Of a DNA stretch of 64,000 bases, positions 1 through 9,211 are shown in pieces (within the stretch, counting starts at the first letter, position 1; each line of letters begins with the position of its first letter). Location of the stretch: NCBI RefSeq assembly GCF_947488135.1, contig NZ_CANKYW010000008.1, positions 1 through 64,000 on the forward strand, given 5' to 3'. Origin of the DNA: an uncultured Marivita sp. (GTDB taxonomy: Bacteria > Pseudomonadota > Alphaproteobacteria > Rhodobacterales > Rhodobacteraceae). The position numbers and the translations under genes are program-made. Under the pieces are notes generated by a model. That model saw only the letters and a program-made list of their open reading frames with translations, made no database searches and was not told the DNA's origin.

Positions 1-30
1 TCTGGCCGCGTCCAAATGAAAGATTCCGAC

Positions 31-996
31 ATGCACGTTCTCATCATCGGCGCCGCTGGCATGATTGGACGCAAGCTGGCCGAACGCATCGCCGCAACGG
101 GCGCGTTGGGCGGCAAACCGGTGAATGCGATGACGCTTGCGGATATCGCGGAGCCGCAGGTCGCGCCCGATTTCTCCGGCACGCGCACCGCGCTGGCAGC
201 CGACTTGACGGACCCCGGCACCGCCGACAGCCTGATCGCGGACCGCCCCGACGTGATCGTGCATGTGGCCGCCATCGTGTCGGGCGAGGCGGAAGCCGAT
301 TTCGACAAGGGCTACAGCATCAACCTCGACGGCACGCGCGCCTTGTTCGACGCGATCCGCGCAATCGACGGCTACACGCCCCGTGTGATCTACGCGTCGT
401 CGCTGGCGGTGTTCGGCGCGCCGTTCCCGCCGAAGATTCCCGACGATTACCACCTGACCCCGTTGACAAGCTACGGCACGCAAAAGGCGATCGGGGAACT
501 GCTGCTCAACGACTATTCGCGGCGCGGGTTTCTCGACGGTGTTGGCATCCGCTTTCCCACCATCTGCATCCGCCCCGGCAAGCCGAACAAGGCGGCCTCC
601 AGTTTTTACTCCGGCATCCTGCGCGAGCCTTTGAACGGGCAAGAGGCGGTGCTGCCCGTGGGCACCGATGTGCGGCATTGGTTCGCCAGCCCGCGGTCCG
701 CTGTTGGTTATATCGACCATGCGGCGACACTGGACACGACGCAGTTGGGCGCACAGCGCAACATGACCATGCCGGGGGTGTCGGCCACCGTGGGCGATCA
801 GATCGAAGCGTTGCGCGCCGTCGCCGGAAACGAAGCGGTGGCGCTGATTAGGCACGAACCCGACCCGATGGTATCCGCCATCATCTCGGGCTGGCCCCGC
901 GATTTCGTCACCGCGCGCGCCTGCGATCTGGGCTTCCGCGCCGAAGAGAATTTCCGACAGATCATCGAGGTCTATCTGGAAGACGAGATGGGCTGA
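31..996 (+). CDS. denD: D-erythronate dehydrogenase-like NAD-dependent epimerase/dehydratase
   Basis: N-terminal Rossmann motif MHVLIIGAAGMIGRKL; SDR YGTQK catalytic segment; directly upstream of TRAP and otn/ltnD genes. ORF opens at 16; start at 31 is preferred by homology pattern. Confidence 0.85.
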   Translation: MHVLIIGAAGMIGRKLAERIAATGALGGKPVNAMTLADIAEPQVAPDFSGTRTALAADLTDPGTADSLIADRPDVIVHVAAIVSGEAEADFDKGYSINLDGTRALFDAIRAIDGYTPRVIYASSLAVFGAPFPPKIPDDYHLTPLTSYGTQKAIGELLLNDYSRRGFLDGVGIRFPTICIRPGKPNKAASSFYSGILREPLNGQEAVLPVGTDVRHWFASPRSAVGYIDHAATLDTTQLGAQRNMTMPGVSATVGDQIEALRAVAGNEAVALIRHEPDPMVSAIISGWPRDFVTARACDLGFRAEENFRQIIEVYLEDEMG

Positions 997-1081
997 CACG
1001 CCCTGCCCCGTGCCGGGCCTGACGGCACATCGAACATCCTGCGTTTCGCGCAGGCCGAAAACAAACTGGGAGGAGACCCAA

Positions 1082-2050
1082 ATGAAACACACCTTTACCG
1101 CCCTCACCGGCGCCCTTGTCCTTGCGGCAGGCGTCGCATCGGCCCAGCAGAACATCGTCGTGGGCCATTCCCTGTCGCCCGAGTCGCATTACGGCGTCGG
1201 CGCGCAGGCGTTCATCGACACGCTGACCGAACTGTCGGGCGGCGAATTCACCGGCAGCCAGGCGCCCGCGGGTCAGCTTGGCGGCGAACGCGACATGATC
1301 GAAGGGCTGCAAATCGGTTCGATGGACGTGGTCATCACCTCCACCGGCCCGCTTGGCAACTTCGTGCCCGAGGTCTACGCGCTCGACCTGCCGTTCCTGT
1401 TCCGCGACTACGATCACGCGCGCAAGACGCTTGACGGAGAGATCGGCCAGGAGCTTCTCGAGAAGATCAACGAGAACCAGCTTGTCGGCCTTGCCTGGAC
1501 GGAAAACGGCTTCCGCCACGTGACCAACTCGCAGCGCCCGGTGCGCACACCCGAGGACCTTGAGGGACTGAAGCTGCGCACGATGGAGAACCGCGTGCAC
1601 ATGGAAGCCTTCTCGGAAATGGGCGCGTCGCCCACCCCGATGGCCTTCCCCGAGCTTTTCACCGCGCTTCAGCAAGGCGTTGTCGACGGGCAGGAAAACC
1701 CCGTCACCGTCATCACCGCATCGAAGTTCTGGGAAGTTCAGGGCCATGTGTCGCTGACCGGCCACGTCTATTCCCCGGCAGTCGTTCTCGCCTCGCCGAT
1801 CCTGATGGACGGCCTGACCGAGGAACAGCGCGGCTGGTTCTACGAAGCCGCCAAGGCATCCGCTGCCGCCACGCGCGCCGAGGTCAACCGCCTCGAGGAT
1901 GCGGGCGTCGCGCTGCTGCGTGAAAACGGGATGGAGGTCATCACCGATATCGACAAGGCCCCCTTTGCCGCCCTCGCGGAGCCGGCCTACGCGGTCTACA
2001 CCGACCAGTACGGCACCGAGATGGTCGATCGCATCAAGGCGGTCGAGTAA
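1082..2050 (+). CDS. dctP: TRAP transporter substrate-binding protein DctP
   Basis: Signal peptide MKHTFTALTGALVLAAGVASAQ; DctP-type sequence (LDLPFLFRDYDHARKTLDGEIGQELL, VVDGQENPVTVI); SD ggagg upstream. Confidence 0.93.
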   Translation: MKHTFTALTGALVLAAGVASAQQNIVVGHSLSPESHYGVGAQAFIDTLTELSGGEFTGSQAPAGQLGGERDMIEGLQIGSMDVVITSTGPLGNFVPEVYALDLPFLFRDYDHARKTLDGEIGQELLEKINENQLVGLAWTENGFRHVTNSQRPVRTPEDLEGLKLRTMENRVHMEAFSEMGASPTPMAFPELFTALQQGVVDGQENPVTVITASKFWEVQGHVSLTGHVYSPAVVLASPILMDGLTEEQRGWFYEAAKASAAATRAEVNRLEDAGVALLRENGMEVITDIDKAPFAALAEPAYAVYTDQYGTEMVDRIKAVE

Positions 2051-2058
2051 GGCATCCT

Positions 2059-2085
2059 TCGGCAGGCGGCCCACCCGCCTGCCGA
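2059..2085 (+). other. Intercistronic stem-loop between dctP and dctQ (TCGGCAGGCGG-cccac-CCGCCTGCCGA)
   Basis: Perfect 11-bp inverted repeat, 5-nt loop, 9 nt after the dctP stop. Confidence 0.8.
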
Positions 2086-2116
2086 TCCTTTGCGGTCCTG
2101 ACCAAAAGGCAGTTTC

Positions 2117-2623
2117 ATGCGTCTTTTCCTGCGCTTCGAGGATTTCACCACGGGGCTTGCCCTGCGCCTGTCGATCACCTTCCTCGTGATTGCGGCGTCC
2201 CTCGCGCTGTTTCAGGTGATCACACGCTTCGTCTTCGGCGCGCCCTCGACATGGTCCGAGGTCATCACCCGCTCCGCGATGATCTGGTCGGTGTTCCTTG
2301 GCGTCGCGGTGGCGTTCCGGCACGGCGCGATGATCTCGGTCGACATCATCCAGAACAGCCTGCCGCCGCGCCTTGGTCTGGGCGTGTTCCTTTTTGCCAA
2401 TCTCGGCTCTGTGATATTTTTCTCGATCCTCTTCTGGCAGGGCTACCTGATGACCCTGCGCGTGGTCCCGCAAAGCCTTGCCGCGCTGGAAATCTCCATC
2501 GCCTGGGTCTACGCCGCGCTGCCGGTCGGGTCGGTGTTCATCCTGATCGCCGTTCTGGCTTCCATGATCCGCGCCGTTCAGGGGGATTGGCTGATCGCCC
2601 GTAATGCCGAGGCAGAGCAATGA
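2117..2623 (+). CDS. dctQ: TRAP transporter small permease DctQ
   Basis: Hydrophobic 4-TM protein; position between dctP and dctM; 4-nt overlap with dctM. Confidence 0.9.
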   Translation: MRLFLRFEDFTTGLALRLSITFLVIAASLALFQVITRFVFGAPSTWSEVITRSAMIWSVFLGVAVAFRHGAMISVDIIQNSLPPRLGLGVFLFANLGSVIFFSILFWQGYLMTLRVVPQSLAALEISIAWVYAALPVGSVFILIAVLASMIRAVQGDWLIARNAEAEQ

Positions 2624-3900
2624 ACGCCGCCCTCGGTCTCTCGCTCGCCCTCCTCTTCGTCATCGGCGTGCCCATCGCCGTGGCCATCGGCCTTGCCTCG
2701 GTCATCGGGATCGAGGCGCAGGGCCGCCTGCCGCTCTTGCTCGTGGCACAGCGCATGTTCACCGGCATCGACAGCTTCCCGCTCATGGCGATCCCGCTTT
2801 TCATCCTCGCGGGCAACCTCATGTCGGCGGGCGGCATCTCGCACCGCCTCGTTGAACTGGCGAAATCGCTGGTCGGCGGCATCCAGGGCGGGCTGGCCTG
2901 CACCTGCGTGCTGACCTGCATGCTCTTCGCGTCGGTCTCGGGCTCGTCCGTCGCCACCACATTCGCCATCGGCGCGATCCTCATTCCCGCGATGGTCAAG
3001 CACAACTACCCCCGCCCGCTTGCCGCGTCGATCCAGGCATCCTCGGCGGAACTGGGCGTGCTGATCCCGCCGTCGATCCCGCTCATCCTTTATGGCGTGT
3101 CCACCGACACCTCCATCGGCAAGCTCTTCATCGCGGGGCTTGGCCCCGGCTTCGTCGTCGCCGGATCGCTCATGGCGCTGGTGCTGGTGATCTGCCGCGT
3201 GCGCGGCATCGGCATGGAGGACGGACGCGACCGCGCGAGCGTCGGCAAGGCGTTTGTGTCGGCCATGCCCGCGCTGCTCATCCCCGTGGTGATCCTCGGC
3301 GGCATATACTCCGGCATCTTCACCCCGACCGAGGCCAGCGCCGCCGCCGTGGCCGCAGCCCTCATCGTCGGCATGGCGATGTACCGGGAAATCAAATTCG
3401 CGGACTTGCCGGAGATCCTCAAGAAGACCGTGATCTCGACCTCGGCGATCATGATCATCATCTCGGCTGCCGCGCTCTTTTCCTTCCTCATCGCACGGTC
3501 GGGTCTGCCGAACGAGATTGCGGCGTGGTTCAAGGATATGTTCGACAGCCGTATCGCGTTCCTGTTGGCCATCAACATCCTTCTGCTGATCGTCGGCATG
3601 TTCATCGAGACCTCTGCCGCGATCCTCGTGCTGGCGCCGATCCTAACCCCCATCGCCATCGCCTATGGCGTCGATCCGGTGCATTTCGGCCTGATCATCG
3701 TGGTCAACCTCGCGCTGGGGATGATCACCCCGCCCTTAGGCGTGAACCTCTTTGCCGCCTGCGCCGTGGCGAACCTGCGGGTCGAAAAGATCATCCCGCA
3801 GCTGATCTGGTTCGTCCTGACCGTCTTCGCGGCGCTGATGGTCATCACCTATGTCCCGGCGATCACGCTCTGGCCGGTCGAGCTTGTTTTTGGAGAATAA
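2620..3900 (+). CDS. dctM: TRAP transporter large permease DctM
   Basis: DctM motifs (FPLMAIPLFILAGNLMSAGGIS, GVLIPPSIPLILYG, TPTEASAAAV, ITPPLGVNLF). Confidence 0.95.
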   Translation: MNAALGLSLALLFVIGVPIAVAIGLASVIGIEAQGRLPLLLVAQRMFTGIDSFPLMAIPLFILAGNLMSAGGISHRLVELAKSLVGGIQGGLACTCVLTCMLFASVSGSSVATTFAIGAILIPAMVKHNYPRPLAASIQASSAELGVLIPPSIPLILYGVSTDTSIGKLFIAGLGPGFVVAGSLMALVLVICRVRGIGMEDGRDRASVGKAFVSAMPALLIPVVILGGIYSGIFTPTEASAAAVAAALIVGMAMYREIKFADLPEILKKTVISTSAIMIIISAAALFSFLIARSGLPNEIAAWFKDMFDSRIAFLLAINILLLIVGMFIETSAAILVLAPILTPIAIAYGVDPVHFGLIIVVNLALGMITPPLGVNLFAACAVANLRVEKIIPQLIWFVLTVFAALMVITYVPAITLWPVELVFGE

Positions 3901-3904
3901 TCGC

Positions 3905-4780
3905 ATGAACGTCCTCTTTGCCGGATTGGGCTCGATGGGCCTTGGCATGGCGCAAAGCCTTTTGCGCGCGGACCACACAGTTCAGGGTGTCGATCCGAAC
4001 AGCACCCGCGTCGACATGCTGTGCGCCGACGGTGGCGTTGATGATCTCGAACAGGCCGACGCGCTGGTCAGTGCCGTTCTCAACGCCGACCAGACCCGCG
4101 CGGTGCTGTTCGGCCCGGACGGACTGGCAGATCACCTACGCCCCGGCGGTGTGATCCTCTCCTGCGCCACCGTCGCCCCCGCGTTTGCCCGCGAGATGGA
4201 GGCCGAAGCGCAGGCGCGCGGTCTGCACTATCTCGACGCGCCGATTTCCGGAGGCGCGGCCAAGGCAGCCGAGGGTCGCTTGTCGATCATGGCCGCCGGG
4301 TCCGCCGATGCGTTCGAGGCGTCCGAACCCTTGCTCGACGCGATGGCCGAAACGGTGCACCGGCTGGGCGATAGCGCAGGCGCGGGATCGGCGATGAAGG
4401 CGGTCAACCAGCTTCTTGCCGGCGTGCATATCGCCGCGATGGGTGAGGCGATGGCCTTTGCCGCCTCGCAGGGGTTGGACCCAGCCAGGGTCGTCGATGT
4501 GATCTCGGTATCCGCCGGAACGTCGTGGATGTTCGAGAACCGTGCGCCGCATGTGGTCGACGCCGACTACGCACCCCGGTCCAAGGTCGACATCTGGCCG
4601 AAGGACCTCGGCATCGTTACCGACGTCGCTTCCGATGCGGCCCTTCCCCTTCCTGTCACGCAAACGGCGCTTTCCCAATTCCGCGCCACCTCGCAGGCTG
4701 GCATGGGCGACGAGGATGACGCGGCCATCGCGAAATACGTCGCGCGGCGGGGCGGCGTGAAATTACCGGGGGACGACTGA
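3905..4780 (+). CDS. ltnD: L-threonate dehydrogenase-like NAD(P)-dependent beta-hydroxyacid dehydrogenase
   Basis: GLGSMGLGMA nucleotide-binding motif; DAPISGGAAKA; operon context with otnK/otnC/otnI. Confidence 0.85.
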   Translation: MNVLFAGLGSMGLGMAQSLLRADHTVQGVDPNSTRVDMLCADGGVDDLEQADALVSAVLNADQTRAVLFGPDGLADHLRPGGVILSCATVAPAFAREMEAEAQARGLHYLDAPISGGAAKAAEGRLSIMAAGSADAFEASEPLLDAMAETVHRLGDSAGAGSAMKAVNQLLAGVHIAAMGEAMAFAASQGLDPARVVDVISVSAGTSWMFENRAPHVVDADYAPRSKVDIWPKDLGIVTDVASDAALPLPVTQTALSQFRATSQAGMGDEDDAAIAKYVARRGGVKLPGDD

Positions 4781-6009
4781 TGCTTCTGGGCTGTATCGGC
4801 GACGATTTCACCGGCTCCAGCGATCTGGCCAATACGCTGGCCAAGCAGGGGATGCGTACGGTGCAATATACCGGCGTGCCGGATCGCCCTGCGGATGACG
4901 ATGTGCAGGCCGGTGTCGTCGCGCTGAAATCGCGCTCCATCGACCCTGACGAGGCGGTTCGGCTCTCACTCAAGGCGCTCGACTGGCTGCGCGCGCAGGG
5001 ATGTCAGCAGATTTTCTTCAAGTATTGCTCCACCTTCGACAGCACGCCCGAGGGCAATATCGGCCCCGTCGCCGACGCTCTGGCCGAGGCGTTGGATGCA
5101 GAAAAGGTCATCGTCTGTCCCGCCTTTCCGGGTGCGGGGCGTTCGGTTTATCAGGGCTATCTGTTCGTCAAGGACAGGCTGCTGAACGAAAGCGGGATGG
5201 AGAACCATCCGCTCACCCCGATGACCGACGCCGATTTGCGGCGTCTTATGGCGACACAGAGCCGTTATCCGGTGGGTCACATCCCGGCGGAGACGGTGTT
5301 CCAAGGGCGCGAGGCCATTGCCGACGCGATGCGCGCTGCGCCCGAGCGGATGTTGATCGTCGATGCCCTGCGCGACGCGGATCTCATGGAGATCGGCGCG
5401 GCGGCGAAGGGCCACCCACTTGTCACCGGCGGATCGGGCGTGGCGCTTGGCCTGCCCGCGAATTTCGGCTGCACGCCCGCGCCTGTTGAGTGGCATGGGC
5501 AAAGCGGCAAGGCGGCGATCCTGTCCGGCTCGTGCTCCACCGCCACGCGCGGGCAGATCGCGCATCACCTCAAGGCGCATCCGGGTCTGAAGATTGATGC
5601 CGCAGAAGTCATCGACGGCACGCAGACCGCTGAACAGGTGGCGCGATGGCTGGTGGAGACCGACGGCCTGCCGCTGGCCTATAGTTCCGCCGATCCGGAC
5701 GAGGTACGCCGCACGCAAGAGGCGCATGGCCGGGAGGAATCCGCCCATGCGCTCGAGACCTTTTTCGGCGATGTCGCGCGGCATCTTGTGGAGATGGGCG
5801 TCACCCGCCTTCTGACCGCAGGCGGCGAAACCTCGGGCGCGGTGGTCGAGGCGCTGGCGCTCGACACGCTGCGCATCGGGCCCGAGATCGACCCCGGCGT
5901 GCCCGCCCTGCGCGCCAGCGACAATCTGGTTCTGGCGCTGAAATCCGGCAATTTCGGCAGCGAGGATTACTTCGAAAAAGCCGCGACCCTGTTGGAGCGG
6001 GACGCATGA
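4780..6009 (+). CDS. otnK: 3-oxo-tetronate kinase (four-carbon acid sugar kinase, DUF1537 family)
   Basis: N-terminus LLGCIGDDFTGSSDLANTLAKQGMRT; C-terminal GGETSGAVVEAL and LALKSGNFGSEDYF. Confidence 0.9.
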   Translation: MLLGCIGDDFTGSSDLANTLAKQGMRTVQYTGVPDRPADDDVQAGVVALKSRSIDPDEAVRLSLKALDWLRAQGCQQIFFKYCSTFDSTPEGNIGPVADALAEALDAEKVIVCPAFPGAGRSVYQGYLFVKDRLLNESGMENHPLTPMTDADLRRLMATQSRYPVGHIPAETVFQGREAIADAMRAAPERMLIVDALRDADLMEIGAAAKGHPLVTGGSGVALGLPANFGCTPAPVEWHGQSGKAAILSGSCSTATRGQIAHHLKAHPGLKIDAAEVIDGTQTAEQVARWLVETDGLPLAYSSADPDEVRRTQEAHGREESAHALETFFGDVARHLVEMGVTRLLTAGGETSGAVVEALALDTLRIGPEIDPGVPALRASDNLVLALKSGNFGSEDYFEKAATLLERDA

Positions 6010-6653
6010 GCGATACCAAACTCCGCGACCAGATCTGCCTGCTGGCGAAATCCCTGTTCGACCGGGGCCTGACCCACGGCAGCACCGGCAACATCTCGGC
6101 CCGTACCGAGGATGGCGGGCTGCTTGTCTCGCCCACCGGGACCAGTTTCGGCCGTCTCGATCCCGCGCGTTTGTCGCGGTTCGATGCGAACGGCACGCTG
6201 ATCGACGGAGACCCGCCGACCAAGGAAATGCCGCTACACACCGCCTTTTACGACACCCGCAGCACCGCGGGCGCGGTGGTGCATCTTCATTCCTGCCATT
6301 CCGTCGCGTGGTCGATGATGCCCGATGCCGACGAGGACAATTTCCTGCCGCCGCTCACGCCCTATGCAATAATGAAGCTGGGCCGCGTGAAGCTCCTGCC
6401 GTTCTTCCTGCCGGGCGATCCCGCGATGGGCAAGGCGGTGCGCGGGCTTGCGGGCAAGCGCAGCGCGGTGATGCTGGCCAATCACGGGCCGGTGGTGGCG
6501 GGCAAGGATGTGGAAGCCGCCTGCAATGCGGTCGAAGAGCTCGAGGAGACCGCGCGCCTTGCGATGATGTTGCGCGGTGTGAACGCGCGGGGGCTGACCG
6601 ACGCGCAGGTGCAGGCCGTCGTCACGAAATTCAACGTGGAGTGGGACGCATGA
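6006..6653 (+). CDS. otnC: 3-oxo-tetronate 4-phosphate decarboxylase (class II aldolase/adducin family)
   Basis: THGSTGNISART, HLHSCHSVAWS and NHGPVVAGKD class II aldolase motifs; operon context. Confidence 0.88.
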   Translation: MSDTKLRDQICLLAKSLFDRGLTHGSTGNISARTEDGGLLVSPTGTSFGRLDPARLSRFDANGTLIDGDPPTKEMPLHTAFYDTRSTAGAVVHLHSCHSVAWSMMPDADEDNFLPPLTPYAIMKLGRVKLLPFFLPGDPAMGKAVRGLAGKRSAVMLANHGPVVAGKDVEAACNAVEELEETARLAMMLRGVNARGLTDAQVQAVVTKFNVEWDA

Positions 6654-7432
6654 TCCGCCTGTCCGCAAACCTTGGTTTTCTGTTCACCGAATTGCCCCTG
6701 CCCGACGCCATCCGCGCCGCCAAGCAGGCCGGGTTCGACGCGGTGGAGTGCCACTTTCCGTACGAAACGGACGCCGGAACCGTACGGTCCGCGCTTCTTG
6801 AGACCGGCTTGCCCATGCTTGGCCTCAACACATGGCCCGGCGACCGGGATGCGGGCGATTTCGGGCTGGCCGCCCTGCCCGACCGAATGGAAGAGGCGCG
6901 CACAGAGATCGCCCGCGCGGTGGACTATGCCGCGGCAACCGGCACCCGTGCGGTGCATGTCATGGCAGGCCGCACCGATGGGAGCGAGACCGCCGAAGCG
7001 TGCTTTCGCGACAATCTCGCCCACGCCTGTGATCTGGCAGCCAAGCATGAGATCACCATCCTAATCGAACCGATCAATACGCGCGACGTGACGGGCTATC
7101 ATCTCTCGGGCACCGATCATGCCGAACGCATCCTCGACGCACTGGACCGGCCGAACCTCAAGATCATGTTCGATTGCTACCACATGCAGATCATGCAGGG
7201 CGATCTGGGCACCACGATCCAGCGACTGCTGCCGAAGATCGGCCATATCCAGATCGCCGCCGTCCCCGACCGGGGCGAACCCGACCGGGGCGAGGTCGAT
7301 TACGGGTGGCTCCTGTCGGACCTCGCACGCTTGGGCTATGACGGCTTCGTCGGCGCAGAGTACCGCCCGCGCGGGGGAACGCGGGAGGGTCTGGGCTGGA
7401 TGACCGCGTTGCGGGGGTCCGGCACGGCGTAA
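6650..7432 (+). CDS. otnI: 2-oxo-tetronate isomerase (hydroxypyruvate isomerase family)
   Basis: TIM-barrel isomerase sequence (LSANLGFLFTELPLPDAIRAAKQAGFDAVECHFPY, LIEPINTRDVTGYHL, MFDCYHMQIMQGDL); start overlaps the otnC stop. Confidence 0.88.
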   Translation: MIRLSANLGFLFTELPLPDAIRAAKQAGFDAVECHFPYETDAGTVRSALLETGLPMLGLNTWPGDRDAGDFGLAALPDRMEEARTEIARAVDYAAATGTRAVHVMAGRTDGSETAEACFRDNLAHACDLAAKHEITILIEPINTRDVTGYHLSGTDHAERILDALDRPNLKIMFDCYHMQIMQGDLGTTIQRLLPKIGHIQIAAVPDRGEPDRGEVDYGWLLSDLARLGYDGFVGAEYRPRGGTREGLGWMTALRGSGTA

Positions 7433-7446
7433 AACTGACCCGTGCG

Positions 7447-9012
7447 TCAGGGCAGCATCATGCCCCGGATCATGAAGAAGAACATGGCCGACAAGATCGC
7501 GGCGATGGGGACGGTGATGATCCACGCCGTCGCGATGCGCAGCAGCAGGTTGCGTTTCACCAGTTCGACACGGTGCACGCGCCCGAGGCCGCGTCGTTCC
7601 TGTTTGCCAAGCAACCGGTCCGCCGCAGCCTGCGCCTTCATCTCGCGCAGCATGTCGCCCTTGGTGGCGACATCCGCCGCTTCGAATTCCGCCAGAAACG
7701 CATCTACCGCGTCCGGGTCGCTGTCGGCATGATGGTCGCGGATATCGTCGAGCATGCGCGCGTAGCTCGACTTGATGTATTCGCGCAAGAAGCCGACGCC
7801 GAATACGCCACCCACGGCGATATGGGTCGAACTGACCGGCAGACCGAGCTGCGATGCGATGATGACGGTGATCGCGGCGGCCATGGCGATGCAGAAGGCG
7901 CGGGTCTTGTCGAGCTCGGTGATCTCGCTGCCGACGGTGCGGATCAGTTTCGGCCCGTAAAGCGCCAGCCCCAACGCGATCCCGATCGCGCCCACCGCCA
8001 TGACCCAGATGGGAATCCCGGCCTTGGTCGAGATCTCTCCCTGGGTGATGGCTTCGTTGATCCCGGCAAGCGGCCCCACCGCATTTGCCACATCGTTCGC
8101 GCCATGCGCAAAGCTCAGAAGGGCTGCGGCGAAGATCAGGGGCACGGTGAAAAGGTCGTTCACACTGGCTTTGTGGTTTTCCAGCTTCGCCGTCGCGCGG
8201 GCGATGTGCGGTCGCATCACGACATAGACCGCAACGGCCACAACCACCCCGATCAGCAGAGCCATCGGGAAGGACACGGCGACGATCTTCTTGACGCCTT
8301 TCAGCATCAGGTAGGTCGAAAACGCCCAGGCCATGACCGCGACCAGCACCGGCACCATGCGGTTGGCCGCCGTCAACACATCGCGCTTGTAGGTGATCGT
8401 GCGCTTGATGAGAAACAGAAAGCCCGCCGCGATCAGTCCACCCATCAGGGGCGAAATCACCCAGCTTGCCGCGATCTGGCCCACCACGGACCAATCCGCG
8501 ATATTCCAGCCCGCCGCTGCGATCCCGCCGCCAAGAACGCCTCCGACGATGGAATGCGTGGTGGAGACCGGCGCACCAACGGCGGTCGCGAAATTGAGCC
8601 AGACCGCCGCCGCCAGAAGTGCCGCGATCATGATCCAGATGAACGTGTCCCGATCCGCCACCAGATCGGGGTCGATGATCCCGCTCTTGATCGTTCCTAC
8701 GACATCGCCACCCGCAACCAGCGCGCCGCCGGCCTCGAAGAAGGCGGCGATGAAGATCGCCCCGGTCAGGGTGATGGCGTGCGATCCGACGGCGGGACCG
8801 ACATTGTTCGCCACGTCATTGGCGCCGATATTCATGGCCATGTAGCCGCCGATCATTGCGGCGGCGACCAGAAGGATGCCGTCGATACCCCCGTCCGTCC
8901 GGACGATGGTGAACAGCATGATGCCGACGATGAAAAGCAACGCCGTGCCAAAGCGGAACAATTCGTCCCGGTTCCGCTGCGCGGCGTTTTCGATTTTTTC
9001 CGTTCTCAACAC
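7447..9012 (-). CDS. pitA: Inorganic phosphate transporter, PiT family
   Basis: Duplicated PiT signatures GANDVANNVGPAVGS and GANDVANAVGPLAGI; SSTHIAVGGVFGVGF. Confidence 0.92.
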   Translation of the reverse strand: MLRTEKIENAAQRNRDELFRFGTALLFIVGIMLFTIVRTDGGIDGILLVAAAMIGGYMAMNIGANDVANNVGPAVGSHAITLTGAIFIAAFFEAGGALVAGGDVVGTIKSGIIDPDLVADRDTFIWIMIAALLAAAVWLNFATAVGAPVSTTHSIVGGVLGGGIAAAGWNIADWSVVGQIAASWVISPLMGGLIAAGFLFLIKRTITYKRDVLTAANRMVPVLVAVMAWAFSTYLMLKGVKKIVAVSFPMALLIGVVVAVAVYVVMRPHIARATAKLENHKASVNDLFTVPLIFAAALLSFAHGANDVANAVGPLAGINEAITQGEISTKAGIPIWVMAVGAIGIALGLALYGPKLIRTVGSEITELDKTRAFCIAMAAAITVIIASQLGLPVSSTHIAVGGVFGVGFLREYIKSSYARMLDDIRDHHADSDPDAVDAFLAEFEAADVATKGDMLREMKAQAAADRLLGKQERRGLGRVHRVELVKRNLLLRIATAWIITVPIAAILSAMFFFMIRGMMLP

Positions 9013-9211
9013 GACATGGTCCCCCCGGGCTTTTGCGCGATCGAAGGCTGATCATCACAGACCGGCGAAAACCGCGAATGAGCCATGTCAAAGACAGCCC
9101 TTTCGACCGCCGGTATGTCATGGAATTGCAACACTCCGAGGATCCGGCAGAGGTGGCAGGACAAAGCGTAGAGATCGTCGCGCATAAACACGCCCGGGCG
9201 TTCCCGTCGCC

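Noticed and set aside
962-2620. 552-aa minus-strand ORF opposite dctP/dctQ
   Set aside because: Antisense to two well-supported TRAP genes; His/Arg/Gly-rich composition typical of non-coding frames in high-GC DNA.
7435-7449. CTGAC..GTCAG inverted repeat between otnI and pitA as terminator
   Set aside because: Only 5-bp arms, overlaps the pitA stop, no T-tract.
7573-9051. 492-aa plus-strand ORF
   Set aside because: Antisense to the PiT gene with duplicated GANDVAN motifs; shadow ORF.
9013-9211. Possible Pho box between the divergent phosphate transporters
   Set aside because: Two ATGTCA words about 30 bp apart do not match the 11-bp-spaced Pho box pattern.
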